NCBI RefSeq assembly: GCF_001305595.1
Contig: NZ_CP012407.1
Span: 266,424-330,423, forward strand
Length of the DNA stretch: 64,000 nt
DNA from: Azospirillum thiophilum
GTDB lineage: Bacteria; Pseudomonadota; Alphaproteobacteria; Azospirillales; Azospirillaceae
Direction: 5' to 3'
Shown here: positions 19,184 through 27,696 of the stretch, piece after piece
Numbering within the stretch: position 1 is the first letter of the stretch
Layout: each line of letters begins with the position of its first letter
Program-made: the position numbers and the translations under genes
The notes under the pieces: model-generated
Told to the model about the DNA's origin: nothing
What the model saw: the letters and a program-made list of their open reading frames with translations, nothing else
Database searches by the model: none

Positions 19184-19313
19184 TCGTGCCGTCCCCGCTC
19201 CGGCTCCCCGGCGATGAAGATGCTCATGATGCCGCACATATGAAGCATTCTATTGCCTCTTCCCTCCCGTTTCGCGATGATTTTTCAGGAGATCATGCAA
19301 TCGGAGAGGGTGG

Positions 19314-19892
19314 ATGTATTACGTGGAGGCGCTGGAGCCTATGGTCGGCTTCCTGCGCAGCATCGGCATCGGCGTCGAGTATGGCGAAGGGGCGAAGGAG
19401 GGCTTCCTGCCTGGCGTCAATATCCATGCCGGGGTGATCCACGTCGATCCCGACACGCTGGTCGGGTCGGGCGACGTGCTGCACGAGGCGGGACACATCG
19501 CCGTTGTGCCGCGGGCATACTGGCCGCGGCTGAACAGGGATCTCCAGGGCGACGCCCGGGCCCAGGTCGCGGCGGCCGAGCAGGCCGGCGATCCCGCCGC
19601 CGTCCATCTGCGGCGGGCGGCGGAAAGCGGGGAGTTGATGGCGCAGGCCTGGTCCTATGCCGCAGCGTTGCATCTCGGCTATTCGCCGGCCTGCGTGTTC
19701 TTCCCCGGCTCCTACTATCACGAGCCTTACGAGGGGGACCATCCCACCCATGTCTGGCTGGACAGCGGCACCCATTTCGGCCCGGTGATGCTGGCCCAGG
19801 CCGGGATCACCGGCTTTTCCGGAATCGTCGGCGCCGCCTGGAACAACGGCCTGCCCCCCTTCCCGCAGATGAGCCGCTGGACCGTGGACTGA
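19314..19892 (+). CDS. Uncharacterised protein with HEAGH zincin-like motif
   Basis: A 192-residue soluble protein not assigned to a named family. LHEAGHIAVVP near residues 57-67 matches the HExxH zinc-peptidase signature, with an acidic stretch later (YHEPYEGDHPTH) that could supply further ligands. GGAG with AGGGTGG directly upstream of ATG 19314 supports the start. It stands alone between cysNC and the convergent UdgX gene. It may be a metal-dependent hydrolase, but only the motif suggests this. Confidence 0.7.
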   Translation: MYYVEALEPMVGFLRSIGIGVEYGEGAKEGFLPGVNIHAGVIHVDPDTLVGSGDVLHEAGHIAVVPRAYWPRLNRDLQGDARAQVAAAEQAGDPAAVHLRRAAESGELMAQAWSYAAALHLGYSPACVFFPGSYYHEPYEGDHPTHVWLDSGTHFGPVMLAQAGITGFSGIVGAAWNNGLPPFPQMSRWTVD

Positions 19893-19907
19893 CGCCGGCA
19901 GGGCGCA

Positions 19908-21341
19908 TCACCCCGGTCCTTCCACCATTCCCCGCGCCTGCCGCAGGTCGGCGACGAAGTCCCGGCAGGCCTGCTCCGCGCCGTCACCGGCCGGCAGGCG
20001 CAGCAGGTAGGAGGGGTGGACGGTGACGAAGCCGTCCCACCCCTCCGATCCCGTTCGGCAGAACCGCATCGGCCCGCGTTCCCGCAGCACCGAGACGCTG
20101 CGCCCGGTGAGCGCGAGTGCCGCGGTGGCGCCCAGCGCCACCACCAGGCGCGGGCGGACGAAGCCCAGCTCCTTCATCAGCCACCAGCGGTAATGCTTCA
20201 CCTCGCCGGCGGTCGGCGACTGGTGCAGGCGGCGCTTGCCGCGGGCGGCGAACTTGAAGTGCTTCACCGCGTTGGTCAGGTAGGCGCCGCCGCGCTCGAT
20301 GCCGGCCTCTTCCAGCGCGCGTGTCAGCAGCTGCCCGGCCGGACCGACGAAGGGACGGCCCTCCAGGTCCTCCTGGTCGCCCGGCTGCTCGCCGACGATG
20401 GCGATGGCGGCCCCCTCCGGCCCCTCGCCCAGCACCGCCTTCGTCGCTCCCGGCACCAATGGATCCGCGGCCAGGATGATGCGGTTCAGTTCTGCGAGGC
20501 TCGCCGGCTCCTGCCGGGCCATGGCGGCGACGGCCCTGTCGGGGGTGCGGCGGCGGGGGGCGGCGGCTTCGGCCTCGATCATCGCCTGGACCCGCGCGGG
20601 GGCGGAGCGGATCAGCGCCGGGATCGCCGCCGCCTCCGGCAGGTTGGCCCAGTATTTCCGCGGCATCTCCGCCCGCATCGCGGTGGGGTTCACCCGCGCC
20701 GGGTTGAAGGTGCTCTCGTAATAGCGCTGCCAGCCCTCGGCGAAGCGGTCGTCGCGGTCGAGCCCCTCCGGCCTCAAAGCCGCCGGCCCGACGGTCAGCG
20801 AGCGCCGGTCCCACTGCAGGGATCCCACCGGCGTCAGGATGGTCCAGACCAGGCTCTCGAAGCGCTCGACGAAGAAGGGGGCGGTGGCCTCGACGATGAA
20901 ATGGCCGGGCTCGAACCACGCGACGTAGCGTTCGGCTCCATCGGGATCGTGGACCTCATGGAAGCGCAGGAAGGCGTGCATTTTGTGCAGGTCGCGCCGT
21001 ACCGCCTTGTCGAGCAGCGCCAGCCGATGGACCAGCGGGTCGGCATGGTGGTCGAGGATGTCGCGCTCCCCCCGCACCACCCGCCGGACCAGCCGGTGCA
21101 GCAGGGCGTAGCGTTCCGGATCGCGGTGGCATACCACGGTACCGATCAGCGCCCCCACCGGCCGGGGCAGCGGAACCGGCGGCGCATCGGCCGGCAGCGG
21201 AGCCGCATCCCCGAACAGCGACGGCGCCGCCCCGCCGCTCCAAACCACGTCATCGGGCTCCACGCCCGCGGCGACCAGCCCGCGCAGCGCGCGGCGGAAG
21301 CCGTCGAGGTCGGCGCCGTCCTTCAGGTCCACGCGATGCAT
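19908..21341 (-). CDS. UdgX-type uracil-DNA glycosylase fused to DUF4130 domain
   Basis: A 477-residue fusion. Residues 1 to about 255 are a DUF4130-type domain. The rest is a UdgX-like uracil-DNA glycosylase: motif A GEQPGDQEDLEGRPFVGPAG and the R-loop KRRLHQSP, whose His in characterised UdgX forms a covalent bond with uracil-excised DNA, are both intact; the later motif is HPSYLLRLP. The ATG at 21341 is 2 bp past the stop of the radical-SAM gene, so the two are cotranscribed. The same frame stays open to 22358 but that part lies over the radical-SAM gene. A DNA-repair pairing is strongly suggested by this recurring arrangement. Confidence 0.88.
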   Translation of the reverse strand: MHRVDLKDGADLDGFRRALRGLVAAGVEPDDVVWSGGAAPSLFGDAAPLPADAPPVPLPRPVGALIGTVVCHRDPERYALLHRLVRRVVRGERDILDHHADPLVHRLALLDKAVRRDLHKMHAFLRFHEVHDPDGAERYVAWFEPGHFIVEATAPFFVERFESLVWTILTPVGSLQWDRRSLTVGPAALRPEGLDRDDRFAEGWQRYYESTFNPARVNPTAMRAEMPRKYWANLPEAAAIPALIRSAPARVQAMIEAEAAAPRRRTPDRAVAAMARQEPASLAELNRIILAADPLVPGATKAVLGEGPEGAAIAIVGEQPGDQEDLEGRPFVGPAGQLLTRALEEAGIERGGAYLTNAVKHFKFAARGKRRLHQSPTAGEVKHYRWWLMKELGFVRPRLVVALGATAALALTGRSVSVLRERGPMRFCRTGSEGWDGFVTVHPSYLLRLPAGDGAEQACRDFVADLRQARGMVEGPG

Positions 21342-21343
21342 GT

Positions 21344-22555
21344 TCAGAACAGGCTGAGCTGCTTGGGCGGCGCCACCAGCCTTTGCCGCAGGTCGGTGCG
21401 GTCGGTCAGCCCGCCCGGATGATGGTCGGCGGCGATCAGGAAGGCGCGCGCCCGCTTCAGCCCGGACGACAGCCGGGCCACATCCTCCAGCCGCAGGGTG
21501 GTGTGGCGCCGCGCCTCGACGATCTTGTCGACCGCCCGCGCCCCCAGCCCCGGCACGCGCAGCAGCATCTCGCGGTCGGCGCTGTTGACGTCGACCGGAA
21601 AGCGCCCGCGGTTCTTCAGGGCCCAGGCCAGCTTGGGATCGATGCCCAGATCCAGCATCCCGCCCTCGCCGCCGGCGGCGATCTCCTCCACCGTGAAGCC
21701 GTAATAGCGCAGCAGCCAGTCGGCCTGGTACAGCCGGTTCTCGCGCTGCAGCGGCGGCGGCTTGGCCGGCAGGGCGGAGCTTGCCTCCGGGATCGGGCTG
21801 AAGGCCGAATAATAGACCCGGCGCAGCCCATAGCGGCGATAGAGCGTGTCGCTGGTCTCCAGCACCGACAGGTCGGTGGAGGCGTCGGCGCCGACGATCA
21901 TCTGGGTGCTCTGGCCGGCGGGGGAGAAGCGGCGCTTCTCCTCCTTGGCCTCCAGGATGCGCTCGCCGATTTGCCCCATCACCGCCTTGATCGCGCCGCC
22001 GTCCTTCTCCGGCGCGAATTCCTTCAGGCTGCGGTCGGAGGCGAGTTCCAGGTTGATCGACAGCCGGTCGGCCCACAGCCCGGCCTGCTCGATCAGCCAG
22101 GGGCTGGCCTCCGGGATCGTCTTCAGGTGGATGTAGCCGGCGAAGCCATGGTCGCGCCGCAGCGTGCGCGCCACCAGCATCAGCTGCTCCATCGTGTAAT
22201 CGGGCGAGCGGACGATGCCGGAGGACAGGAACAGTCCTTCGATGCAGTTGCGCTTGTAGAAGCCCAGCGTCAGCCGAACCACCTCGTCCACGCTGAAGCG
22301 GGCGCGCCGCACGTTGGAGGAGCGGCGGTTGATGCAGTAGGCGCAGTCGAACAGGCAATAGTTGGTCAGCAGGATCTTGAGCAGCGAGACGCAGCGCCCG
22401 TCCGGCGTATAGGCGTGGCAGATGCCGGCCCCGGTGGTCGAGCCCAATCCGTCCGGCCCGCCCGTCCGGCGCTTGGCCCCCGACGAGGCGCAGGAGGCGT
22501 CGTATTTCGCCGAGTCGGCCAGAATCCCAAGCTTGTCGAGCAGCGCGTCATCCAC
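21344..22555 (-). CDS. Radical SAM protein, putative DNA modification/repair
   Basis: About 403 residues. The 4Fe-4S radical-SAM motif is CLFDCAYC (Cys about 67, 71, 74), preceded by the N-terminus ILADSAKYDASCASSG typical of the putative DNA-repair radical-SAM family that pairs with DUF4130 proteins. The C-terminal part carries a helix-hairpin-helix (LLRVPGLGARAVDKIVEAR), a DNA-binding fold. GTG 22555 is the likely start, preceded by GGAAG at 8 nt; TTG 22591 is possible. The gene is followed at 2 bp by the DUF4130-UdgX gene. The chemistry is not known. Confidence 0.85.
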   Translation of the reverse strand: MDDALLDKLGILADSAKYDASCASSGAKRRTGGPDGLGSTTGAGICHAYTPDGRCVSLLKILLTNYCLFDCAYCINRRSSNVRRARFSVDEVVRLTLGFYKRNCIEGLFLSSGIVRSPDYTMEQLMLVARTLRRDHGFAGYIHLKTIPEASPWLIEQAGLWADRLSINLELASDRSLKEFAPEKDGGAIKAVMGQIGERILEAKEEKRRFSPAGQSTQMIVGADASTDLSVLETSDTLYRRYGLRRVYYSAFSPIPEASSALPAKPPPLQRENRLYQADWLLRYYGFTVEEIAAGGEGGMLDLGIDPKLAWALKNRGRFPVDVNSADREMLLRVPGLGARAVDKIVEARRHTTLRLEDVARLSSGLKRARAFLIAADHHPGGLTDRTDLRQRLVAPPKQLSLF

Positions 22556-22660
22556 CGTGGAGGCTTCCCTCTCCCGTTCCGATGTTCGCAATATGTTCTT
22601 TTGAAGGCAAAAGGCAAGCCGAATGGCGGGGGCAAAATCGTGCCTCCGGCGGCGGCCCCC

Positions 22661-24419
22661 TCAGCTCTCCGCAAGCGCCTTGCGCAGCACGCCGTCCTAA
22701 TCGCCCGGCGCCTCCTGCCGGAACAGCCAGACCGACGGATACCAGACCGTGTCGCCGCACCCCTGCATCCAGCGCCAGTCGGCGGCATGGGGAAGCAGCG
22801 CCCAGGCCGGACATCCCAGCCCGCCGGTGAGATGGACGGTCGAGTTGTCCACCGACACCACCAGATCCATGGCGGCGATCAGCGCCGCCAGCCCGTCGAT
22901 GTCGCCCCAGGCATCCAACCCCGGATCGGCGATGCCGGCGGCGGCGGCCTCCGCCGCGACGTCGCCATATTGCAGGCTGACCAGTTTGACATCCCCACCG
23001 TCCAGCGCGCCGGCCAGCCGGGATGGAGCGCAGATGCCCGACCGAGGCGTTCTTGCTGCTCCAGGAAAGCCCGACCAGCCGATGTCCATGGCCGTTCCCG
23101 ATCCGCCGCCGCAGCTCCGCCACCCGCCCGGGATCGGCCTTCAGGAAGGGAGGCTGGCGGCCGGCGAAATCCCCGATCCGCCGGCGCATGAGGCGCGGCA
23201 GGCTGCCGGCCGGGATTTGCGCGACCACGTCCGGCGCGGTCAGCCGGCCGCTCAACAACGGTTCCGTCCGCGCGACCACGGTGACGTTCGGCAGGCCGCG
23301 GGCGAACAGCGGGGCCAGCCGCGCGTCGCAGTCCAGCACCACCCGCAAGCGATCCCGGACCAGCTGCGGGATCAGGCTGGCGAACATCACCTCGTCACCC
23401 AGCCCCTGTTCGCCCCACACCAGCAGGGCGCCGTCGGCCAAGGGCCTCCCGTCCCAAAGCGGCTGGGGAAAGCCGACCCGTGGTAAGCGGCCGGAGGATG
23501 CCGCCCAACCCTGCTCATACTCGTCCCACCCCTCCGCCAGCCGGCCGAGCGTCAGCAGGGCGATGGAGCGGTTGAAGCGGGCCTGGGTATTGGTGGCGGG
23601 GTCGATGCCGGCCGCCTGTTCGTAGGCGCCCGCCGCCTCCCCGGCACGCCCCTGTGCCATCAGGACGGAGCCCAGCGTGTTCCAGCCGGCGGCAAAGCCG
23701 GGGGCCGCGGCGACCGCGGCCCGCGCGTCCTCCTCCGCCGCTTCCAGCCTGTCCAGCCTCAGCCAGCTGTCGGCGCGGTTGTTCAGCAGCACGGGGTTGC
23801 CCGGCAGCAGGACCAGCCCGCGGCCATAGCCGGTCACCGACTGCGCAAGGGCCTCTCCCCGCCGCCTTCCCCCCTTCAGCCGGTTGGCAAGCTCATTCCA
23901 CAGGACGGGGTCGCCGAGGGCGAGCGCCAGGTCGATCCGTGCGGCCGCCACGGCCCGCCCGAGCCCCCGTTCCGTGGCCGCCAGCCGCAGCAGCGCCCCG
24001 GGATGGGCCGGGTCCAGCACCAGCACCGTGCGGAAGCCGTTCCGCGCCCGCGCGGCCTGCCCCAGATCCTGGAGCAGCCCCGCCAGTTGGAAGCGCGTCT
24101 CCGCCTCCTCCGGCCGCAGGGCGGCGGCATGGGCGTAATGGCGGGCGGCCTGGTCTGGCCGGTTCAGCGCGGCCTGGACCCGCGCCAGATTGACATGGAA
24201 ATCGGCGATGTCGGGAGCGGCGGCGATGGCCTGCCCGATCCGGCCTGTGGCTTCCTCCGGCCGTCCGGTCAGCGCCGCCAGGATGCCCCACAGGTGAAGC
24301 GCATGGGGATGGCCGGGGGATGCCTCGAGGATACGGCGATACAGGATGTCGGCTTTGTCGAAGCGGCCGGCCTCCTGATGGTCCAACGCCGCGGTCAGCG
24401 CTTCCTGCAATGTTGCCAT
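22661..24419 (-). pseudogene. TPR glycosyltransferase, frameshifted and nonsense-truncated
   Basis: N-terminal tetratricopeptide repeats (residues about 5-270) lead into a GT9/GT41-like domain with WGEQGLGDEVMF and GLSWSSKNA. After RSIP the frame is lost by one extra base near 23017-23022, and the correct sequence (LDGGDVKLVSLQYGDV, DLVVSVDNSTVHLTGGLG) continues in another frame. There a TAG at 22697-22699 stands where the paralogue at 51594-53072 has Trp (PGD-W-D), cutting off the last 12 codons, which still end in TGA at 22661. Two independent lesions argue for real decay, although one could be a sequencing error. The start ATG 24419 has AGAGG nearby. Confidence 0.82.
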
Positions 24420-24845
24420 GGCCCCTCTTAAGGGTGGGGGAAATCGCCGGTCCAGGCCCCGCTCCAAGCCCGGCCCCTCCGGTGCGCAAATTGTGGGGGC
24501 GCCGTCTTGACAGGAAAGCGGGACGGGGCCACGTGCTCAGCACCTGGATCCGGGCCCCTCTGGCGACTTAGACGTGGTCGCGATGTCGGATCTCTTCACC
24601 TGCTCTTGCGCCGACGGGCGTGACCTTGGCAGCATGCAAGTCCGCGGCTTTGTCCATGGGAGCAGCGCTGCTTCGCCGCAAGCGAAATCGCTGGGACATT
24701 AGCTAGGGAGGCGCTTTCTAATAGCGACAAGCGAGCATCGCTCGAAGAACAACGCCGTCAAGTCCTGTACTTCGCCTGCATCGGCGGCGCCGCGCCGCTT
24801 GCCGTCATTACGCAGACCATTGACAGACAGAGGAATGTCTAACCC
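24420..24845. other. Gap upstream of TnpB gene, probable left part of the element
   Basis: No coding signal in 425 bp. A small stem CGAGC-ATC-GCTCG lies at 24732-24744. ATTAGCTAGGGAGG at 24699-24712 resembles the TTAGCTATGGGGAGG hairpin at the element's right end (26384-26398), so this may be the left end or a decayed copy of an older right end. The exact left boundary cannot be placed by eye. A weak AGAGGA precedes the TnpB start. Confidence 0.4.
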
Positions 24846-26429
24846 ATGCGCGCCGCCACCCCGTCCTTCATCGCCGAGTTTCTACTGCGCACCAACGCGG
24901 TGGACGAGCGTGTATTGGCGGTGCGTTTTGAGGCGGCACACCACATCTACAATGCCTGCCTGGGCGAGGCGTTGAGGCGCCTCGACCTCATGCGCCAATC
25001 CAAAGACTGGCAGTCCGCCCGCGCCATGCTCAAAGGAAAGCAGCGCACGGCGTTGTTCAAGGCGACCATGCTGCGTTTCGGCTTCTTCTCCGCATCGGTC
25101 CAGAAGCACGCCGAGGCGTGCCGGGACGCTTGCTGGATCGGCCAGCACCTCGGCAGCCACGACACGCAGACCACGTCCTTGCGCGCCTTCAAGGCGGTGC
25201 AGATGCACGCCTTCGGCAAACGGGGACGCCCCCGTTTCAAGGGCAAGAACCGCCTGCACTCGATCGAGGGCAAAGGCGACGCGGTGATCCGCTTGCGCTG
25301 GCAAGATGATCGGCCCATTATGCTGTGGGACGGTCTCGCCCTGCCCCTCAAGCTCGATCCCTGCGACCGCGACGGCTGGCAGCGGCAAGCGCTGTCGTGC
25401 CGCACCAAGTACGTCCGCGTCCTGCGACGTAGCGTGCGCGGCAAGACGCGCTGGTACGCCCAACTGGTGCAGGAGGGGCTTGCCCCGCGTAAGGAGCGCC
25501 TGCCGGTCGGTGCTGGCATCGTCGGCCTGGACCTCGGGCCAAGCACCATCGCCGCCGTGTCGGACACGGATGCCACGCTGGAGCCGTTCTGCCCAGGCGT
25601 GGCCGACATGGACCGGGTGATCCGTCGTCTCCAGCGCGCCATGGACCGGTCCCGCCGCGCCACCAACCCCGACGCCTTCAATGCGGACGGCACGTACCGC
25701 CGGGGTGCGCGCATCGCAGTGCGCTCGCGCCGCTACCGCGTCCTGGCGGCCAAGAAGGCCGAGGTGGAACGGTGTCTGGCAGCGGAGCGAAAGCGTGCCC
25801 ACGGCGAACTCGCCAACCGGGTGCTGGCGCAGGGGAACACCATCAAGACGGAGAAAGTGAGTTACCGGAGCTTCCAGAGGAATTTCGGCCGGAGCGTGAA
25901 GCGTCGCGCGCCGTCCCTGTTCGTCTCGATTCTGAAGCGCAAGGCTGCGAGTGCCGGCGCTTCGGTGGTCGAGTTTGCAACGCGGACGACGCGGCTGTCG
26001 CAGGTCAGCCACGACACGGGCGAGTGCGTGAAGAAGCCGCTGTCGCAGCGGTGGCACGTGCTTGCTGATGGCAGCCGGGTGCAGCGCGATCTGTACTCGG
26101 CGTGGCTGGCGCGCTTCGTCGAACAGGACAGGCTCGACGCATTCCAGTGCGCGTTGCATTGGGCGGCTGCGGAACCGCTGCTGAAACGGGCGGCGTCGAG
26201 CTTCAACCAATCTGCGAGCGGGGCGGGATTTGCCCTTCCCCACGTCCGCCCTGGCAACAGGGGGGGCGTCGGAGCGGATCGTCCGTTGCAGGGGGAGGGT
26301 CGCTGGACCGAGGCTGCGGATGCTGTAGCGCAAGCGGGAGCCGCAGAGAGGTCCGGCACAGACACCCCCAGAACCCCCGGCGTTAGCTATGGGGAGGTTC
26401 AGCGCACTTGGAGGGACTACCTTTGCTGA
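24846..26429 (+). CDS. tnpB: TnpB-family RNA-guided nuclease-like protein (IS200/IS605, solo)
   Basis: A 527-residue OrfB/TnpB-like protein. Three RuvC positions look intact: Asp about 230 in GLDLGPSTIA, Glu about 336 in IKTEKVSYRSFQRNF, and Asp about 415 in VQRDLYSAWLARF. The zinc-finger region between the last two (QVSHDTGECVKKPLSQRW) keeps only one Cys, so the usual four-Cys ribbon is lost. No tnpA Y1 transposase or serine recombinase is next to it, so it is an IS1341-like solo element. Its last 60 or so codons run over the putative omega-RNA region, as in other TnpB loci. Guided nuclease activity is known for the family but inferred here. Confidence 0.8.
   Translation: MRAATPSFIAEFLLRTNAVDERVLAVRFEAAHHIYNACLGEALRRLDLMRQSKDWQSARAMLKGKQRTALFKATMLRFGFFSASVQKHAEACRDACWIGQHLGSHDTQTTSLRAFKAVQMHAFGKRGRPRFKGKNRLHSIEGKGDAVIRLRWQDDRPIMLWDGLALPLKLDPCDRDGWQRQALSCRTKYVRVLRRSVRGKTRWYAQLVQEGLAPRKERLPVGAGIVGLDLGPSTIAAVSDTDATLEPFCPGVADMDRVIRRLQRAMDRSRRATNPDAFNADGTYRRGARIAVRSRRYRVLAAKKAEVERCLAAERKRAHGELANRVLAQGNTIKTEKVSYRSFQRNFGRSVKRRAPSLFVSILKRKAASAGASVVEFATRTTRLSQVSHDTGECVKKPLSQRWHVLADGSRVQRDLYSAWLARFVEQDRLDAFQCALHWAAAEPLLKRAASSFNQSASGAGFALPHVRPGNRGGVGADRPLQGEGRWTEAADAVAQAGAAERSGTDTPRTPGVSYGEVQRTWRDYLC
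26230..26405 (+). ncRNA. Putative omega-RNA / right-end hairpin of TnpB element
   Basis: The 3' end of the tnpB gene is rich in stems and finishes with GAACCCCC (26371-26378), a loop GGCGTTAGCTAT, and GGGGAGGTTC (26391-26400). Such a terminal hairpin ending in GGTTCA is typical of IS605-group right ends, where the TnpB scaffold RNA ends and the guide begins. The predicted guide would start near 26402 (GCGCACTTGGAGGGAC). The 5' limit of the RNA is a guess. No transcription evidence is available. Confidence 0.45.
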
Positions 26430-26619
26430 AAGACCGACAGCCCCGCACCGAAGCCCGGCACTCCCCGCCCCTACCCTGGTCCAATCCCGTCTTTCACTCA
26501 TTCTGCGGATGCAGGCCCGCGCCAGCGTTCCTGCCAGCCGACAGGTGCCGAGGGGTGACCGAACCAGGGGCCTTTCTGCTCTCTTCCTTTTGCAACCCTC
26601 TTTGAGGACCAGCATCGCC

Positions 26620-27291
26620 ATGGACCACACCGAACGCCAGATCATCGACGACCTGTTCGCCAAGCTGCACCAGGCCGAGGCGCAATCCGGCCCGCGTGAT
26701 CCCGAGGCCGAGGGGCTGATCCGCGACCGGATCGCCCGCCAGCCGGCAGCCCCCTATCTGATGGCGCAGGCCATCGTGATGATGGAACAGGCGCTCGCCG
26801 CCAGCCAGTCCCGCAACGAGGAGCTGGAGCGTCAGCTGCGCGAGCGTCCCGCCGCTCCCGCCGCCGCTCCGGCGGGCGGCGGCGGGCTGTTCGGCAGCCT
26901 GTTCGGCGGCAGCGGCAAGCCCGCCCCGCAGCCGTCATATCCGGCTGCTGCCCCGGCTGCCGCTGCCCCCTCCCCCGCCATGCCGGCCGGGTCGCCCTGG
27001 GGCCGCCCGCCGGCCGCCACCCCGGCTTATGGCGACCCGCGCGTCGCCGGCTACGCCCAGCAGCCGCGGGCCGGCGGCGGCTTCATGGCCGGTGCCATGC
27101 AGACCGCGGCCGGCGTCGCCGGCGGCATGCTGATCGGCAGCGCGCTCTCCGGCATGTTCTCCGGCGGCGAGGCCATGGCCGGTGAGGCCGCCACCGCGGC
27201 CACCGATGCGGCCACCGCCGCCACCGACCATGCCGAGCAGGCGGTGGAGGACAGCGGCTGGGGCGATTTCGGCGGCGAAGAGGAACTCTGA
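26620..27291 (+). CDS. DUF2076 domain protein
   Basis: A 223-residue protein with the DUF2076 layout. The N-terminal helical part (RQIIDDLFAKLHQAE, RDPEAEGLIRDRI, PYLMAQAIVMMEQAL) is followed by a Pro/Ala/Gly-rich linker with GGLFGSLFGG. A glycine-rich hydrophobic segment (AAGVAGGMLIGSALSGMF, about 160-178) and an acidic tail ending GWGDFGGEEEL come last. Function of the family is unknown; it is probably membrane- or envelope-associated. The ATG at 26620 has GAGG 11 nt upstream. The TnpB element ends just upstream and may have replaced its native promoter. Confidence 0.82.
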   Translation: MDHTERQIIDDLFAKLHQAEAQSGPRDPEAEGLIRDRIARQPAAPYLMAQAIVMMEQALAASQSRNEELERQLRERPAAPAAAPAGGGGLFGSLFGGSGKPAPQPSYPAAAPAAAAPSPAMPAGSPWGRPPAATPAYGDPRVAGYAQQPRAGGGFMAGAMQTAAGVAGGMLIGSALSGMFSGGEAMAGEAATAATDAATAATDHAEQAVEDSGWGDFGGEEEL

Positions 27292-27302
27292 TCCCGGTCC
27301 AC

Positions 27303-27336
27303 GGCAGGGGCCCGGCCACCCGGCCGGACCCCTGCC
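27303..27336 (+). terminator. Strong hairpin after the DUF2076 gene
   Basis: Arms GGCAGGGGCCCGGCC (27303-27317) and GGCCGGACCCCTGCC (27322-27336) pair over 15 positions with one mismatch and a 4-nt loop, 12 bp after the stop. No U-tract follows, so it may terminate weakly or protect the mRNA end. Confidence 0.5.
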
Positions 27337-27490
27337 GCATCCCCATCGACTTAATGTCCCCTATCGGGAACTAATTCCTATAAAATGGCGTCGGATCCAG
27401 CGTCTCAGGGAGCCGACGCCATGCCCGCCGCCTTCGACGTCCTCCACCGGGACCGCCTGCCTGTCCTTCCCCTTCCCCTGCCGCGGCCGG

Positions 27491-27665
27491 CGGGTGGAAC
27501 GGAAGCGTGGGGTGTGTTTCACGCTGTTCCATCCTCATCCGCCATCGGGACTGCGGATGGAACGGGACGCGGCGGCATGTTCCATGCTGTTCCATGCGCC
27601 GCCGCCGCCGCCGACAGGGCGGCGGATGGAACAGGATCCCGCCCCCTGTTTCACGCTGTTCCAGA
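27491..27665. repeat. Three imperfect tandem units with internal TGGAAC/GTTCCA symmetry
   Basis: The 405-bp stretch 27292-27696 holds no convincing gene. Within it three units each read roughly GCGGATGGAAC, a GC-rich middle, then TGTTTCACGCTGTTCCA. CTGTTCC recurs at 27524, 27587 and 27656, so the spacings are 63 and 69 bp, both multiples of three. TGGAAC and GTTCCA in each unit can pair. Read on the minus strand each unit gives a peptide like MEQRET..PFHPP in one open frame. It could be a noncoding hairpin array or a small repeat protein. Confidence 0.6.
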
Positions 27666-27696
27666 TGCCGGCCGGTGCCTCTTCCCCGCCCCGGCG

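Noticed and set aside
21342..22358. Upstream extension of the UdgX gene across the radical-SAM gene
   Set aside because: The radical-SAM protein occupies this DNA in another frame with clear motifs; the extension is unstructured Arg/Gly/Pro sequence.
27491..27665. Repeat array considered as CRISPR
   Set aside because: Only three units, imperfect and of different length, and no uniform repeat-spacer pattern or cas gene.
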